From: Synechococcus sp. KORDI-100
GTDB taxonomy: Bacteria > Cyanobacteriota > Cyanobacteriia > PCC-6307 > Cyanobiaceae
Direction: 5' to 3'
DNA length: 64,000 nucleotides
NCBI RefSeq assembly: GCF_000737535.1
Contig: NZ_CP006269.1
Span: forward strand, 1-64,000
The position numbers and the translations under genes are program-made. Positions 11,548-22,308 of this stretch are shown one piece after another; the stretch's first letter is position 1; each line of letters starts with the position of its first letter. A model generated the notes under the pieces. That model saw only the letters and a program-made list of their open reading frames with translations. It ran no database searches and was not told where the DNA came from.

Positions 11548-11764
11548 TGGCCAGGTTGACGTGTTGTTGTGCGCAAAAGCGATTGACCCTATTGCTGACC
11601 GGAGATGAGGTCGTTCATGAGGAAGGAACCTAAACAATCGAAGCAGTTAAGTGATCGCATCTGAAAAGCAAAACGAGACCGAAAGCATCGAAGAACAGGG
11701 GGGGGTGGGGGCAGATTGATGAGTTGTGTCAAAAAAACAGCTTGCTGTCTGACCAAGCATGATG

Positions 11765-12801
11765 ATATGGCCAGCAATCTTAATCGGAGCGTTGATCTAT
11801 TTTATCGGACGACTCAGCAGTCTTTCAACGATTAGCTTGGTCAAGTTAGCAAGTTTTTCCAATACTGAATTTATAATTGGCAATACATTTTTATCATGGT
11901 TGGCTTATATTTCATTCTTGCTACGAACCGAATACTCGCAACCATCACGGCATATTTAATACAATTTGTTCTCAGGTTTAACGATCGAAGTCGCAAGGCG
12001 CTTCAGTCCTTTTTTCAATATTTGATCATGACAATTGGATTGGTAGCACTTGCGCTTTTATAGGAACCAGGGCATTACTTTTTTGGTCATCTCAGTATCA
12101 ATCGGAATCGGACTTGGCCTTAGCCTGAAAGAACCGATAGCCAACCTTGCAACTGGAATCTGGCTCATTCTGGAAGGATCCATCAAGCCTGGCGAAATTC
12201 TGATGATTGAGAATGAACCTTACAAGGTCAAACAACTGAGCTTGAGAGCCACCATTTTGAGCAGACAACGAGATGACGCCGAATGTTGATTCCAAATCAA
12301 GTGTTATTTTCGACCAAAGCAGAATCGTTCACAGCAGGTGAAAACGGCAGGAGACCATCCATCGTGATTGGTGCCGCTTATCACCACGATCCCCAGCACA
12401 TCATTCCCATAGTGGAAGAGATTGCGCAATCACACAAACGCGTCCTGAGCAAGCCGCTGCCTGAAGCATTGACGATCGATTTTGCCGACTTTTCGATAAC
12501 GTACCAGCTTAATTTCTTTGTACGCAATCCTCTTGAAGCTCTCCAAGTCGGCAGCGAACTCCGTCAACAAATCTGGACTGCATTCGAGGCGAACGACATC
12601 ACCATTCCCTTTCCCCAGCGGCAGGTGTATCCGATGGAATGGCCTCCGGCGGACAAGAAAACGCTTCGCCAAGAAAGACAAATAGACACAACGGGGACCG
12701 AACGCCTGGACGCGAAAAGCAATAGCCATGCATTGAGTGGCATAAAAGCATTCCTCAGGCAATCAGCGCAAGATCTGCCACGAAACAAAAGCGAACCTTG
12801 A
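11765..12801 (+). pseudogene. Decayed MscS-family mechanosensitive channel gene
   Basis: Fragments in different frames together match the intact MscS gene at 19625-20938 in order. They are IGRLSSLSTISLVKLASF (from about 11790), ITAYLIQFVLRFNDRSRKAL (from 11944), the pore-lining region SIGIGLGLSLKEPIANLATG (12050-12289) and the cytoplasmic domain from IPNQVLFSTKAES to QVYPMEWPP (12283-12801). Frame changes are needed near 11935, 12060 and 12285; the last restores 'AE(L)LIPNQ' if a single base was lost. The N-terminal part of the channel is missing. The decayed copy is more AT-rich than its flanks and is not the recent twin of the intact gene: the protein identity is only partial. Confidence 0.8.
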
Positions 12802-13061
12802 GGGCATCCAGAGCGATTAGGATTTCTGATCCAGAACAATCAGACAACACATTGTTCACAAACACTTTCTGCGGCACGGCAGACAATCGAACGCAAGGGC
12901 AGATCTCAATCACGAGAGCGCGTGAGCAGGATCACAGCAAAGCGTGATTGAGATCGAGGAAGAAACGGTCACTCGGTGCGAGAACAAGGAAGCGGGGAAA
13001 TAAGCCCCAAACCTTCAAAAACTCAAATCAAACACCAAGTACCAAATCGAGGACTCTCACC

Positions 13062-15446
13062 ATGAGCACCACAAAACAGGTCAAGAAAACAAGCAGATCA
13101 AAAACCAGTGACTGGCGCCAGGAACTCAACGAATCGGTACGCCAATCAATCGACTTCTACTCTGATCAGAGCAATCTAACCAAAGAGCAACAAAGCGATG
13201 TCAAGGGATGGGTGGTCGCAGGCGTCGACGAGAAAAACCTGCTCCAGTTCAATCACTACGCTCAAAAAATTGGGCTCAAAGCAGAAAAGACGGTCTTAAA
13301 CAATCAAGGCTATGGACTCGATGAGCTGCAACTCAAGGGCTACAAAGCGGGATCAAGAGCAGACTTCGCAAGGCTCAGCAAGATCGCCAAAGCGCTCGAC
13401 CTCGACCTCTGGCAGGAGGTGGAGCAAATCCATGTGACCTACGGGAGTATCAACCAGAACGAGATCACGGAAGGCGCCTTCGATCCAGACCTGACAGACG
13501 GAGATCAAGCGGATGACATCAATGGCGATGGAATCGCTGATCCACTGTTCCAGCTTCTGGCCAGCGATCCAGCCAACGGCAGCTATGGCGTCAATGCTGT
13601 TGGAGCCTGGGACCAAGTCAGCGGCCAAGGCGTGCGTGTTGGCGTTCTGGACAGCTTTTTCGACCTCAACCACAGCGACCTGCAATCCGCACTACCAACC
13701 AGCGTCGACTGGGATGGCGACGGCGTCGATGACGCAGTCGATGCCAACAACAACGGCATCGCCGATGTGTTTGAACCAGAAGGATTCACATACGCCCTGG
13801 GATCCAATCTTTGGCCCGTCAATGATCGGAGGAACAGAGGTCAATCGCACGGAACATCCGTCAGCGGCATCGCCGTGGGACGGATCAATGGTGAATCAGG
13901 AGTTGGTATTGCCCCAGAAAGCGAATGGCTGCCATTCGGATTTATAGACCGTCAACCCGATTGGCCCTCAGAGGATTATTACAACTACGCCGATGTCGTC
14001 AATAACAGCTGGGGCTTTTCGGGAATCAATGGCACATTTCGCACCAACACGCCACAACAAGCTGCAAATTGGCAGATGGCAACCGAACGATCCATCCAAG
14101 TTGTGGCAGCGGGAAATGATCGAGACCCTGGACTGACTTTTACCCGAGGATGGGACAACAGCAACAACAGTGCAAAGGCAAGGCGTGAAAATATTGTCGT
14201 CGCAGCGACAATGAGAAACGGCGAAGTTGAGCAATACAGCACCCCCGGGGCAAGCATTTTCGCCAGTGCGCCAGTCAATGGATCCAATTTCCGTTTTGAC
14301 GATTCATCTGGTGCAAACGCCAATCAGCAACGCACGGTGACAGCCGATGTGACGGACGATCCAGCAATTGATGGCGGCCTCAATAATGACAACGCTGGCT
14401 ACGTCAACGGCCCAACACACACCCGGTTCAATGGCACATCAGCAGCTGCACCAATGGTGACCGGCACCATTGCCCTGATGCTGGAGGCTAACCCCAGCCT
14501 GGACTGGCGCAATGTTCAACACATCCTGGCCCAGACTTCAACCAAAAACGGACTGATTGACAGCAACGGTGATGGACAACTGGATGCGATTGACCCCAAT
14601 GCAGGAGGCAACGCAGCCAATCCTGCAGCTGCCGGCACGATTGAGATGCGTAACACGTTCACGCCGGGAGTCAACACAACGTTCGATATCAACGATGGCC
14701 ATAACACCGGCTGGTTCCAGAATGGTGCCGGCCACTGGGTCAGCGATTCCTTTGGCTTCGGCATCGTCAATGCCGGCGCCGCCGTTGAACTCGCCAGTAG
14801 CTGGAGACGCGTCGCACCAGAACGCAAGATCAGCACGAACAGCATCTTGGCCAACCCATTCACCATTCAAGAAGGGAATCTGGGTGGGCTTGATTCATTG
14901 AACGAGGCAGGCAACTGGGAGGTTGACGACCACCTCTCTGTTGAATGGGTCGAGCTCAACATCAAACTGGATCTGGAGGAACAGGATGAGATCATGCTGG
15001 CCGTCCAATCACCATCCGGGACACGATCGGTACTGATGGCACCCGGCGGCAGTGACGCCAGGCCATTCCCAGCCAGGACCAGCCGAAACAGCTTTGGCGA
15101 GCGCACCTTCATCACCAATCAATTCTGGGGCGAAGATTCACGCGGAGAATGGAGTGTCGAAGTCCTCGACACCAACGCTGATGGTGATACAGCACGCCTT
15201 TCGGAAGCATCACTCGACATCTTCGGCACAAAGGCAAAAAGCATCATAAATTTCATTCCCTACCTGGATCCAGAAAAGAAGTTGTTTGAACTCCCCAAAG
15301 ATTATTTGAAACCCATCCCGAACCTCCAGGACCTTCTGCATCCAATCTCTCAGTTGCAATCCTCAGATGAGCTCGCAATGCCAATCAAAGGCGAGCTAAC
15401 AAACAACCTCTCGCCAACCATGATCGAAGAAGCAACGCTCTTCTAA
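13062..15446 (+). CDS. Subtilisin-like serine protease with P-domain
   Basis: 794 residues from the ATG at 13062. The S8 catalytic triad is visible: Asp in GVRVGVLDSFFDLNHSDL, His in RGQSHGTSVSGIAVG, and Ser in NGTSAAAPMVTGT; the oxyanion Asn lies in VVNNSWGFSG. Calcium-binding-like acidic repeats occur (DINGDGIADPLF, DWDGDGVDDAVDANNNG, DSNGDGQLDAIDPN). A C-terminal P/proprotein-convertase domain follows (VEWVELNIKL ... EWSVEVLDTNADGD), and about 70 residues trail it. There is no signal peptide; the N-terminus is Lys/Thr-rich, so secretion would need a type I or other route. A strong terminator follows. It is probably extracellular; its substrate is unknown. Confidence 0.9.
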   Translation: MSTTKQVKKTSRSKTSDWRQELNESVRQSIDFYSDQSNLTKEQQSDVKGWVVAGVDEKNLLQFNHYAQKIGLKAEKTVLNNQGYGLDELQLKGYKAGSRADFARLSKIAKALDLDLWQEVEQIHVTYGSINQNEITEGAFDPDLTDGDQADDINGDGIADPLFQLLASDPANGSYGVNAVGAWDQVSGQGVRVGVLDSFFDLNHSDLQSALPTSVDWDGDGVDDAVDANNNGIADVFEPEGFTYALGSNLWPVNDRRNRGQSHGTSVSGIAVGRINGESGVGIAPESEWLPFGFIDRQPDWPSEDYYNYADVVNNSWGFSGINGTFRTNTPQQAANWQMATERSIQVVAAGNDRDPGLTFTRGWDNSNNSAKARRENIVVAATMRNGEVEQYSTPGASIFASAPVNGSNFRFDDSSGANANQQRTVTADVTDDPAIDGGLNNDNAGYVNGPTHTRFNGTSAAAPMVTGTIALMLEANPSLDWRNVQHILAQTSTKNGLIDSNGDGQLDAIDPNAGGNAANPAAAGTIEMRNTFTPGVNTTFDINDGHNTGWFQNGAGHWVSDSFGFGIVNAGAAVELASSWRRVAPERKISTNSILANPFTIQEGNLGGLDSLNEAGNWEVDDHLSVEWVELNIKLDLEEQDEIMLAVQSPSGTRSVLMAPGGSDARPFPARTSRNSFGERTFITNQFWGEDSRGEWSVEVLDTNADGDTARLSEASLDIFGTKAKSIINFIPYLDPEKKLFELPKDYLKPIPNLQDLLHPISQLQSSDELAMPIKGELTNNLSPTMIEEATLF

Positions 15447-15470
15447 ATCGATCAACACCCATCCATCATC

Positions 15471-15503
15471 AACATCAGCGCTGTTGCAGCGCTGATGTTT
15501 TCT
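15471..15503 (+). terminator. Rho-independent terminator after the protease gene
   Basis: Two perfect 13-base arms (AACATCAGCGCTG and its complement) are separated by TTG and followed by TTTTCTCTT on the plus strand. It lies 25 bases past the protease stop and separates that gene from the convergent valS. Confidence 0.9.
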
Positions 15504-15539
15504 CTTGTGATGGTTCAGCGTTCAGCCTGAATCGCCGAA

Positions 15540-18284
15540 TCAGCTCAGGTCGGCCAGGCGCTTGCGGGCCAGATCGGCCTGGGCCTGCTTCTCCGCCAGG
15601 TTGGCCTGGCATTCCGCCACCACCTCCGGCGGGGCCTTGTCAGCGAAGTTGGGATTGCCAAGCCGGCCCGCCAGGCCCTTGATCTCCTTCTCCGCCTTGG
15701 CGATGTCCTTCTCGAGGCGGCCCTTGAGCGCATCGAGATCGACGAGGCCTTCGATCGGCAACAACACCTGCAGCTCACCGCTCACTCCAGCGAGGGCCTT
15801 GGCGACCGGAGCCGCATCGGCCTCAACCGGCGCCATCACCGCCACCGACTCCGCCCGCGTCAAGGCTGTGATGTCGGCCGTGCCCTGAGTGAGCACAGCC
15901 GCCAGCGCGCCGCGGCCGGTGACGAAGCGCACCGGCACCGGCTGGGAGGGCTTGAGGCCCGCCACCGCTCGCAGGTTGCGCACCACACGGATGGCACCGA
16001 TCAGCTCATCGAAAGAGGCTTCCAACGCCTCATCCAAAGCGCTTTCATCCAGCGCTGGCCAGGGCTGCAACGCCAGAAAGCTGGTCTCCGGCTCGCCGGT
16101 GACGCTGTGCCAGAGCTCCTCGGTGAGGTGGGGCATCAGCGGATGCAGCATCAAATGCATCTGGCTGATCACCTTGGCCAGCACCTGCTTGGCGACCCGC
16201 TGATCGACGAGGGCCTCGGCTGAGGGATTCTCACCGGGGTTGAGCCGGCGTTTGCTCAGCTCCAGATACCAGTCGCAAACGTCATTCCAGGCGAACTCAT
16301 AGAGGCCCTTGGCCGCCTCACCCAGGCCATAGCTGCTGTAGCGCTCGGCGGTCTCCCGGTTCACCCGGGCCAGACGGGACAGGATCCAGCGGTCCGCCAG
16401 CTGCAGGGCGGCAGGGTCGGGGGCACCGAGTTGGGCCGGGGTTTCGCCGCCCAGGTTCATCAGGGCGAAACGGGTGGCGTTCCAGAGCTTGTTGGCGAAG
16501 TTGCGCGATGCCTCCACCGTGGCGGAGGTGTCCTTCTTGCGGTCGTAGTCAAGGCGAATGTCCTGACCGGCACCAGCCACTTCCCGCACCAGGGCGAAGC
16601 GCAGGGCATCGGTGCCGTAACGCTCGATCAGCAGCAGCGGATCGATGCCGTTGCCGGCGCTCTTGCTCATCTTGCGGTTCTGCTCATCCCTCACCAGGCC
16701 GTGGATGTAGACATCCTGGAAGGGCATCTCACCGGTGAAGGCGCCGGCCATCATCGTCATCCGGGCCACCCAGAAAAAGATGATGTCGAAGCCCGTCACC
16801 AGGGTGCTGGTGGGGTACCAGCGCTGCAGGTCCGCGCTGCCTGTATCAGGCCAGCCAAGGGTGGAGAAGGGCCAGAGGCCGCTGGAGAACCAGGTGTCGA
16901 GCACGTCTTCGTCCTGCTCGATCTCCACCGTTAGGCCGTACTCGGCTTTGGCCTTCTCCAGGGCTTCGGCTTCGTTGCGGGCCACCACGTAGGGCGTGGT
17001 GTCGGTGTATTTGCCACCGGTCTCGCTGATCACGAACCAGGCGGGAATGCGATGGCCCCACCAGAGCTGGCGGCTGATGCACCAGTCGCGGATGTCGGTG
17101 AGCCAGTCGCGGTAGACCTTCTCCCAGCGCTCGGGGATCAAACGGGGGTCCTGCTTCTCGAGGGCCTCCCGGCAGCGAGCCGCCAAAGGCTCGGTTTTGA
17201 CAAACCACTGGGTCGAGAGCAATGGCTCCACCGGCACCTTGCCGCGGTCGGAATAGGGAACGCTGTGGCGGTAATCCTCCACCTTCACCAGCAGGTCCAG
17301 CTCTTCGAGCCCAGCCACCACGGCCTTGCGGGCCTCGAAGCGATCCAGACCCTCGAACTGGCCGGCCTCCTTGTTCATCGTGCCGTTCTTACGCATCACG
17401 GTGATCTGGGGCAGACCGTGGCGCTGGCCGATGGCGAAATCGTTGGGGTCGTGGGCCGGCGTCACCTTGACGCAGCCGGTGCCGAAATCCTTCTCCACGT
17501 GGTCGTCAGCCACAATCGGAATCTCCCGCCCCACGAAGGGGAGGGTGAGGGTCTGGCCCACCAGATGGGCATAGCGCTCGTCGGTGGGATTCACCGCCAC
17601 CGCCGTGTCGCCCAACATCGTTTCGGGGCGGGTGGTGGCTACCTCCAGATGGCCGTCGCCGTTGCTGAGCGGGTAGCGGAAATGCCAGAGGTGACCGTCC
17701 ACCTCCTTCATCTCCACCTCAAGATCGCTCACCGCCGAACCCGAGGCAGGACACCAGTTCACCAGATATTCACCGCGATAGATCAGTCCCTGCTCGTGCA
17801 AGCGCACGAAGGCCTCCTTCACCGCTTCGCTGAGCCCCTCATCGAGGGTGAAACGCTGGCGCTGCCAATCAACGGAATAACCCAGCCGCCGCAGCTGGCC
17901 CACGATCCGACCACCACTGTCGGCCTTCCACTGCCAGGCCCGCTCCAGGAAGGCATCGCGGCCGAGGTCATGGCGGGTCTTGCCCTCGTCCTTGAGCTGC
18001 TTCTCAAGAATCGTCTGCACCGCGATCGAGGCATGGTCGGTTCCTGGCAGGCAGAGCACGTTCTTTCCGGCCAGCCGCTGATAACGCACGATCGTGTCGA
18101 TCAGGGCCGTGTTGAAGGCATGACCCATGTGCAGGCTTCCGGTCACGTTCGGCGGCGGGATCACCACCGAAAACGATTCACCAGGGGCCTTCGGGTCGGG
18201 ATGGAAGGCTCGCTGGTCCTCCCAGGCCTGCTGCCAGCGGGCTTCCGTGCCAACCGGGTCGTAGGTCTTTGGAAGCTCAGGCAC
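15540..18284 (-). CDS. valS: Valyl-tRNA synthetase
   Basis: Class I aminoacyl-tRNA synthetase that charges tRNA-Val. The HIGH-type signature is [13 protein letters not shown], the KMSKS loop is [14 protein letters not shown], and the editing domain carries [13 protein letters not shown]. The C-terminus is the coiled-coil arm ([20 protein letters not shown]). I chose the GTG at 18284, giving 914 residues of normal length; the ATG at 18362 would extend into the divergent gene and adds no recognised sequence. The window also holds a tRNA-Val(UAC) gene at 47519-47590, its substrate. Confidence 0.95.
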   Translation of the reverse strand: MPELPKTYDPVGTEARWQQAWEDQRAFHPDPKAPGESFSVVIPPPNVTGSLHMGHAFNTALIDTIVRYQRLAGKNVLCLPGTDHASIAVQTILEKQLKDEGKTRHDLGRDAFLERAWQWKADSGGRIVGQLRRLGYSVDWQRQRFTLDEGLSEAVKEAFVRLHEQGLIYRGEYLVNWCPASGSAVSDLEVEMKEVDGHLWHFRYPLSNGDGHLEVATTRPETMLGDTAVAVNPTDERYAHLVGQTLTLPFVGREIPIVADDHVEKDFGTGCVKVTPAHDPNDFAIGQRHGLPQITVMRKNGTMNKEAGQFEGLDRFEARKAVVAGLEELDLLVKVEDYRHSVPYSDRGKVPVEPLLSTQWFVKTEPLAARCREALEKQDPRLIPERWEKVYRDWLTDIRDWCISRQLWWGHRIPAWFVISETGGKYTDTTPYVVARNEAEALEKAKAEYGLTVEIEQDEDVLDTWFSSGLWPFSTLGWPDTGSADLQRWYPTSTLVTGFDIIFFWVARMTMMAGAFTGEMPFQDVYIHGLVRDEQNRKMSKSAGNGIDPLLLIERYGTDALRFALVREVAGAGQDIRLDYDRKKDTSATVEASRNFANKLWNATRFALMNLGGETPAQLGAPDPAALQLADRWILSRLARVNRETAERYSSYGLGEAAKGLYEFAWNDVCDWYLELSKRRLNPGENPSAEALVDQRVAKQVLAKVISQMHLMLHPLMPHLTEELWHSVTGEPETSFLALQPWPALDESALDEALEASFDELIGAIRVVRNLRAVAGLKPSQPVPVRFVTGRGALAAVLTQGTADITALTRAESVAVMAPVEADAAPVAKALAGVSGELQVLLPIEGLVDLDALKGRLEKDIAKAEKEIKGLAGRLGNPNFADKAPPEVVAECQANLAEKQAQADLARKRLADLS

Positions 18285-18371
18285 GAATAAAGGCGCAGGA
18301 TCGGCGCGGCCATGCTCGCAAAGGGGTGAACCAGTAAAACGCCCATAAAATCCATGCATCACAGGGAAAGA

Positions 18372-19628
18372 ATGCGGCGATTCATCCAGTCCCTCGCAGC
18401 CTTGCTTTGTTGTTCGGGGTTACTGGCTGCTTGCTCCAACAACGAAGAGATCAGCTTCCCCACGGTGCTGAGAGTGGCCCGGACCATTCCCAGCGACTCC
18501 GGCGCTGAATATGACGACTACGAGCGCATGGGGGCCCTCGTGGACGGCCTTGTCAAACAGCTGCAAAGCGTTGACAGCTCGATTCGAATTCAAACGGCGC
18601 TGTATGGACGAAGAAATTTCGTCGACGAAATCCAGAGGCAAACCAATAGCGGATTTGGGCCGGATCTGATTATTACCGATAGTGAAACAACATTGGAATT
18701 ATATTCCCGCAATTTGATTCACCCGATCGGGTCAGACGCCAAAGGTCGAGATAATATTCCAGCATACATTTTTAATCTCGCAAGGGCGAAAGATGGGCAA
18801 CTTGTTGGTCAGCCTGTCAGCCAATATGTGCAGTTGGCTTGTTACAACAAAGAGAAGGTTAAAACACCGCCAGATTCATTAATCGACCTACCCAAGGACA
18901 ATGATGACCTGACGTTCGGCCTGGCTCTGCAACTCAAAGACCTGTACTGGACGGCGGAAGCGTTTCAAGCAGAGCAAGCGATTGAAATCGCCATGCAGGG
19001 CCAACAACCCACAAAGGAACAGGCACAGAAAGTCAGCACTTGGTTGACCTGGCTCAAAACGGCAAGCTATCAACAAAACATTCGATTTTTGAATGATCAA
19101 AACAGACTTCGCCGAGCCCTGATTGCCGGAGAACTGGACTGGATTACATGTTGGAGCACAAATCTACCGGAACTGCGCGAAACAATGAAGGACAAACTTG
19201 GGGTTGTCGGCATTCCAAAAGGGCCATCTAAAAAGCTTCGCGCCATGACCAGACTGTCCGTTTGGTCACTGGGACGCAACTCAAGCTCAGGACAACGTGA
19301 AAAAGCTCTCACCTTCATCGACTTCATAACCAAACCATGGGCGCAGAAAACCTATGCTCTGCGCAACAAAACATCATTTCCAGTTGATAAAAATGCCGCA
19401 AGAATTGTAGCTTCGAAAATACCAGGAGGCCTATCAGCATTATCACAATACGAAGAGCAAGCCATCAAAGTTTCAGCTGCAGCCAGCCGAACCAAAGCGA
19501 TGGTGTTCAGAGATCCAGAGCGCTACGACACAATCTCTGATCATCTGCTCGACACAATTTACGATATCGAAACACCTGAAGAAGCAAGCCAGAATATTCT
19601 CACAGCATTGCAGGAGGAAAAGCAATGA
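18372..19628 (+). CDS. Solute-binding lipoprotein (family 1 type)
   Basis: 418 residues. The ATG at 18372 starts a lipoprotein signal: [20 protein letters not shown] ending in the lipobox LLAAC-S, so it is probably anchored to the membrane after cleavage. The fold is that of ABC-type extracellular solute-binding proteins ([46 protein letters not shown]). No permease or ATPase is nearby; instead the stop overlaps an MscS channel by four bases (ATGA). I infer it feeds or gates that channel rather than a classical ABC importer. The ligand is not deducible. Confidence 0.8.
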   Translation: MRRFIQSLAALLCCSGLLAACSNNEEISFPTVLRVARTIPSDSGAEYDDYERMGALVDGLVKQLQSVDSSIRIQTALYGRRNFVDEIQRQTNSGFGPDLIITDSETTLELYSRNLIHPIGSDAKGRDNIPAYIFNLARAKDGQLVGQPVSQYVQLACYNKEKVKTPPDSLIDLPKDNDDLTFGLALQLKDLYWTAEAFQAEQAIEIAMQGQQPTKEQAQKVSTWLTWLKTASYQQNIRFLNDQNRLRRALIAGELDWITCWSTNLPELRETMKDKLGVVGIPKGPSKKLRAMTRLSVWSLGRNSSSGQREKALTFIDFITKPWAQKTYALRNKTSFPVDKNAARIVASKIPGGLSALSQYEEQAIKVSAAASRTKAMVFRDPERYDTISDHLLDTIYDIETPEEASQNILTALQEEKQ

Positions 19629-20938
19629 TCAGAGAGTTTCTGCGCGAAATCATTAGTTGGCTTGGCTACCTGCAACGTGGATCTGTTCTGATGCAAGTCG
19701 CTCTCTTTGCGGCTGTCATTCTGCTCGAAAAACGATATATCCATCGCCGTTACACCCAGCTCGCTCCCGAGCTCAAGCTCCTTGCGGCACCAGTCGTTCT
19801 GCTGATTGTCAGCGTCATCAGCATGGCTTTCGGATTTCCTGGCGGCTTCCTCCGCTATCTCTCAGCCTCATGGCTTGCCTGGAGGCTCGTGATACCAATC
19901 AAAAATATTCTGAATAAACGCGTCCCGAAGTTTCCCGCAGACGAACTGGATAAATCCATTTTCAGACCAATTTTCCTGGTGCTTTTACTGCTCTCGTTCT
20001 TTCAAATGATCGGAAGCCGGGAAGCTCTTTCAGTGATTCAGATCGGCACAATCTTTGGCGTCGTTCTCACCATCGGAAAACTGTTCACTGCCATTGTGGT
20101 GATCTACGCAGTCTTCACCCTGGCGAGTCGTCCAGCGGCCTTGCTTGCGTGGATCAGCGGAAAATTTTTCGGCATATCCATCCAAGGTCGCAAAGCCCTT
20201 GAGCTCATTCTTCGATATTCAATGATTGGCCTCGGAGTCTTTGGGGTGAGCTACTACATCGGAATCAATGGAACGGCTTTGGTCGCAGTTGCTGGTGGGT
20301 TGTCCGTTGGTATTGGCTTTGGCCTGAAGGAAATTATTTCCAATTTCATCAGCAGCATCTGGCTTCTCTTTGAAGGAACCGTGCGCCCCGGCGAGGTGCT
20401 GATGGTGAATGGTGACCCCTGCACGGTTCGGAAACTCGGCATGCGCGCCACCCAGCTTCGCCGTGGACGCGACGGCGCTGAACTCCTGGTACCCAACCAG
20501 AATTTCTTCACACAAGAGGCGGAATCCTTCACCGCAGAGGAAACCTCCAGACGCGGCGGTGTGGATGTGGGGGCGGCTTACCACCATGAGCCACAGCAGG
20601 TCATTGATGTTCTGGTGGACGTCGCCAAGAGCCATGAGCGCGTCCTGGAATATCCGCCTCCAGCTGCTTTCACGACGCAATTCGCCGACTCCTCCATCAA
20701 CTACAAAGTGTTGTTCTGGGTCCGCAATCCCCTCGATGCATTTGCAGTTGAAAGTGATCTCCGCCAGATGATCTGGGTGGCCTTTGAAGAGCATGGAATC
20801 GGCATTCCATTCCCACAGCAACAGGTGTACCCAATGGAATGGCCACCCTCAAAGAATCAGACGCTGCGCATCGGCTCTGCCGGACGCAGCCTTCAGGCGG
20901 ACGTCGCTGATGACGAATCAACCGGAGAGACGCTGTAG
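19625..20938 (+). CDS. MscS-family mechanosensitive channel
   Basis: 437 residues with about five N-terminal hydrophobic segments, then the conserved pore helix and beta domain: TALVAVAGGLSVGIGFGLKE, NFISSIWLLFEGTVRPGEV, LRRGRDGAELLVPNQNFFTQ and GAAYHHEPQQVIDVL. The end (PFPQQQVYPMEWPP) is typical of bacterial MscS relatives. MscS channels release solutes under turgor. It is translated with the upstream binding protein (four-base overlap), an unusual partner. A second, decayed copy lies at 11765-12801. The 3' end overlaps the convergent oxygenase gene by 21 bases. Confidence 0.9.
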   Translation: MIREFLREIISWLGYLQRGSVLMQVALFAAVILLEKRYIHRRYTQLAPELKLLAAPVVLLIVSVISMAFGFPGGFLRYLSASWLAWRLVIPIKNILNKRVPKFPADELDKSIFRPIFLVLLLLSFFQMIGSREALSVIQIGTIFGVVLTIGKLFTAIVVIYAVFTLASRPAALLAWISGKFFGISIQGRKALELILRYSMIGLGVFGVSYYIGINGTALVAVAGGLSVGIGFGLKEIISNFISSIWLLFEGTVRPGEVLMVNGDPCTVRKLGMRATQLRRGRDGAELLVPNQNFFTQEAESFTAEETSRRGGVDVGAAYHHEPQQVIDVLVDVAKSHERVLEYPPPAAFTTQFADSSINYKVLFWVRNPLDAFAVESDLRQMIWVAFEEHGIGIPFPQQQVYPMEWPPSKNQTLRIGSAGRSLQADVADDESTGETL

Positions 20939-21541
20939 GTAACTCTCCTGACTGCCGCCATTGATCCAACCGGTTGCGATCGTCTTGCTGAGGTTGGCAT
21001 TCACCCGTCCACGATGGGTGTGCGAGGGACCAGCCGGAAAAATCAGCAGCTTCCCTCGCTCTGCCGGTTCGTGGTGATCCTGCCAGTGGAATTCTGTCCC
21101 GGCCTCGTCAACGCTGTCGCAGTAAAGAATCCAGGCCAGGACGCGATGAACGGGCTCGGTGGCTTCCTCACCGATCGTCCAGTCGCAGTGCCACTGCCGG
21201 AATCCCTCCCCGGGGGCATAACGCTGCAGGTTGAAGATCGGCATGACGAACAGGTGCTGATCCGGACAGACCGAGCGAAATAGAGGGCGTTCCTGGAGGT
21301 AACGCTCGAGCCCGGCAGACACCCCTCGAATGATCACCTCAGCAAGGGCATAGGCATCCGGGTCGCTGCGGTCGATGGCAACCAGACTGATATCGGTGGA
21401 GAGCTTCGCTGGCTGATCGCCGCCACCGGGACCGAACGCGATTCCCGGCCGATGCAGATCCGTACGACGATCAAAGAACGCCATGACGCCATCGGCCACG
21501 GCCTCGAAGCCTGAATTGCGGTAGCGACCGATCAGTTTCAT
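20918..21541 (-). CDS. 2-oxoglutarate/Fe(II)-dependent oxygenase
   Basis: 207 residues. The iron triad of the 2OG-Fe(II) superfamily is visible: HxD in QWHCDWT and the distal His in HTHRGRV, with the 2-oxoglutarate-binding Arg two residues later. The spacing (PHxLAWILYCDS ... EFHWQDH) fits a prolyl-hydroxylase-like double-stranded beta helix. The substrate is unknown. It is coupled to the upstream unknown gene: that gene's stop and this start overlap (ATGA at 21538-21541). Confidence 0.8.
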   Translation of the reverse strand: MKLIGRYRNSGFEAVADGVMAFFDRRTDLHRPGIAFGPGGGDQPAKLSTDISLVAIDRSDPDAYALAEVIIRGVSAGLERYLQERPLFRSVCPDQHLFVMPIFNLQRYAPGEGFRQWHCDWTIGEEATEPVHRVLAWILYCDSVDEAGTEFHWQDHHEPAERGKLLIFPAGPSHTHRGRVNANLSKTIATGWINGGSQESYLQRLSG

Positions 21542-22011
21542 CGCTCCCCCGCGCGCCGGGGAATCGCCAGGGCCGCATCCAGCTCCTGCCAGCGGTCCTG
21601 ATCCATCACAACGTCATCCTCTAGACCGATCCGCTTGATCACGCTGCCGGCCAGTGATCGGTTCAGAGGGACACCGGGTCCCATGGGCAGGATCAACACC
21701 TGCTGCTCAGCGGGATCGGCCATCACTTTCAAATCCAAGTCCTCCAGCTCACGCTCGAAAAACAGACGCCGCATCCGGCCCGTCAACGTCGGGCCGAGTG
21801 CATCGGCGAAGGAGGTCATGCCTGCCTCGTCACCGGGACAACCGCAATTCAGAGACAACCAGATCAGCAGCTTCACCCAGCTGTCGACCGTCCAGATCGG
21901 CTGGAAACTCTCCCGGTGCTGACGCACCAATTCAGCAATCGCGAAATTGAACAAGGTGGCCTGAAGGCCAGTGGCGTCAGCGGAATCCATGGCTGTCATC
22001 CTCTCCTGCAA
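21538..22011 (-). CDS. Conserved hypothetical protein upstream of the oxygenase
   Basis: Unrecognised soluble protein of 157 residues (an ATG at 21991 would give about 150, a likely alternative start). It has a helical N-terminal part (LFNFAIAELVRQHRESFQP, WVKLLIWLSLNCGC) and a C-terminal strand-rich part (LKVMADPAEQQVLILPMGPG). Its stop overlaps the start of the oxygenase, so the two products probably act together. No catalytic motif is seen. Confidence 0.65.
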   Translation of the reverse strand: MQERMTAMDSADATGLQATLFNFAIAELVRQHRESFQPIWTVDSWVKLLIWLSLNCGCPGDEAGMTSFADALGPTLTGRMRRLFFERELEDLDLKVMADPAEQQVLILPMGPGVPLNRSLAGSVIKRIGLEDDVVMDQDRWQELDAALAIPRRAGER

Positions 22012-22044
22012 CAGGTCAGACTGGATCGACTGGCTATATCCACC

Positions 22045-22302
22045 ATGGCCCTAGACCTCAACGACCCGGAACTGGAGTTTTCCGATCTGGTCTACGCCTA
22101 CCAAAGCTGGGTGATGGCGGTGATCAACGACGAAAAACTCGGCAGCGAAGAAAAGCTGCTCAACGATGACATTGCTGAGGATGCGCTGAACTCGATGCGC
22201 TTCCTGCCCGGAGAAGTGACCAGCGCCATTGAAACCAGTCTTGCGCGGGTCTACGACGTCGACGCGGACGAACTGGCCGAACTGCTTTTCCCGGAAGAGT
22301 GA
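22045..22302 (+). CDS. Small acidic conserved hypothetical protein
   Basis: 85 residues from the ATG at 22045. The sequence MALDLNDPELEFSDLVYAYQ, then WVMAVINDEKLGSEEKLLND, is strongly acidic and helical with no transmembrane segment. It is followed six bases later by the SDR gene. I recall similar short acidic proteins in picocyanobacteria, but no function is known. The longer open frame from 21916 overlaps the divergent gene and is rejected. Confidence 0.65.
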   Translation: MALDLNDPELEFSDLVYAYQSWVMAVINDEKLGSEEKLLNDDIAEDALNSMRFLPGEVTSAIETSLARVYDVDADELAELLFPEE

Positions 22303-22308
22303 TCCTTC

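Noticed and set aside
11589-11777. Short minus-strand frame upstream of the ABC operon
   Set aside because: Lies across a G-rich run; no motif.
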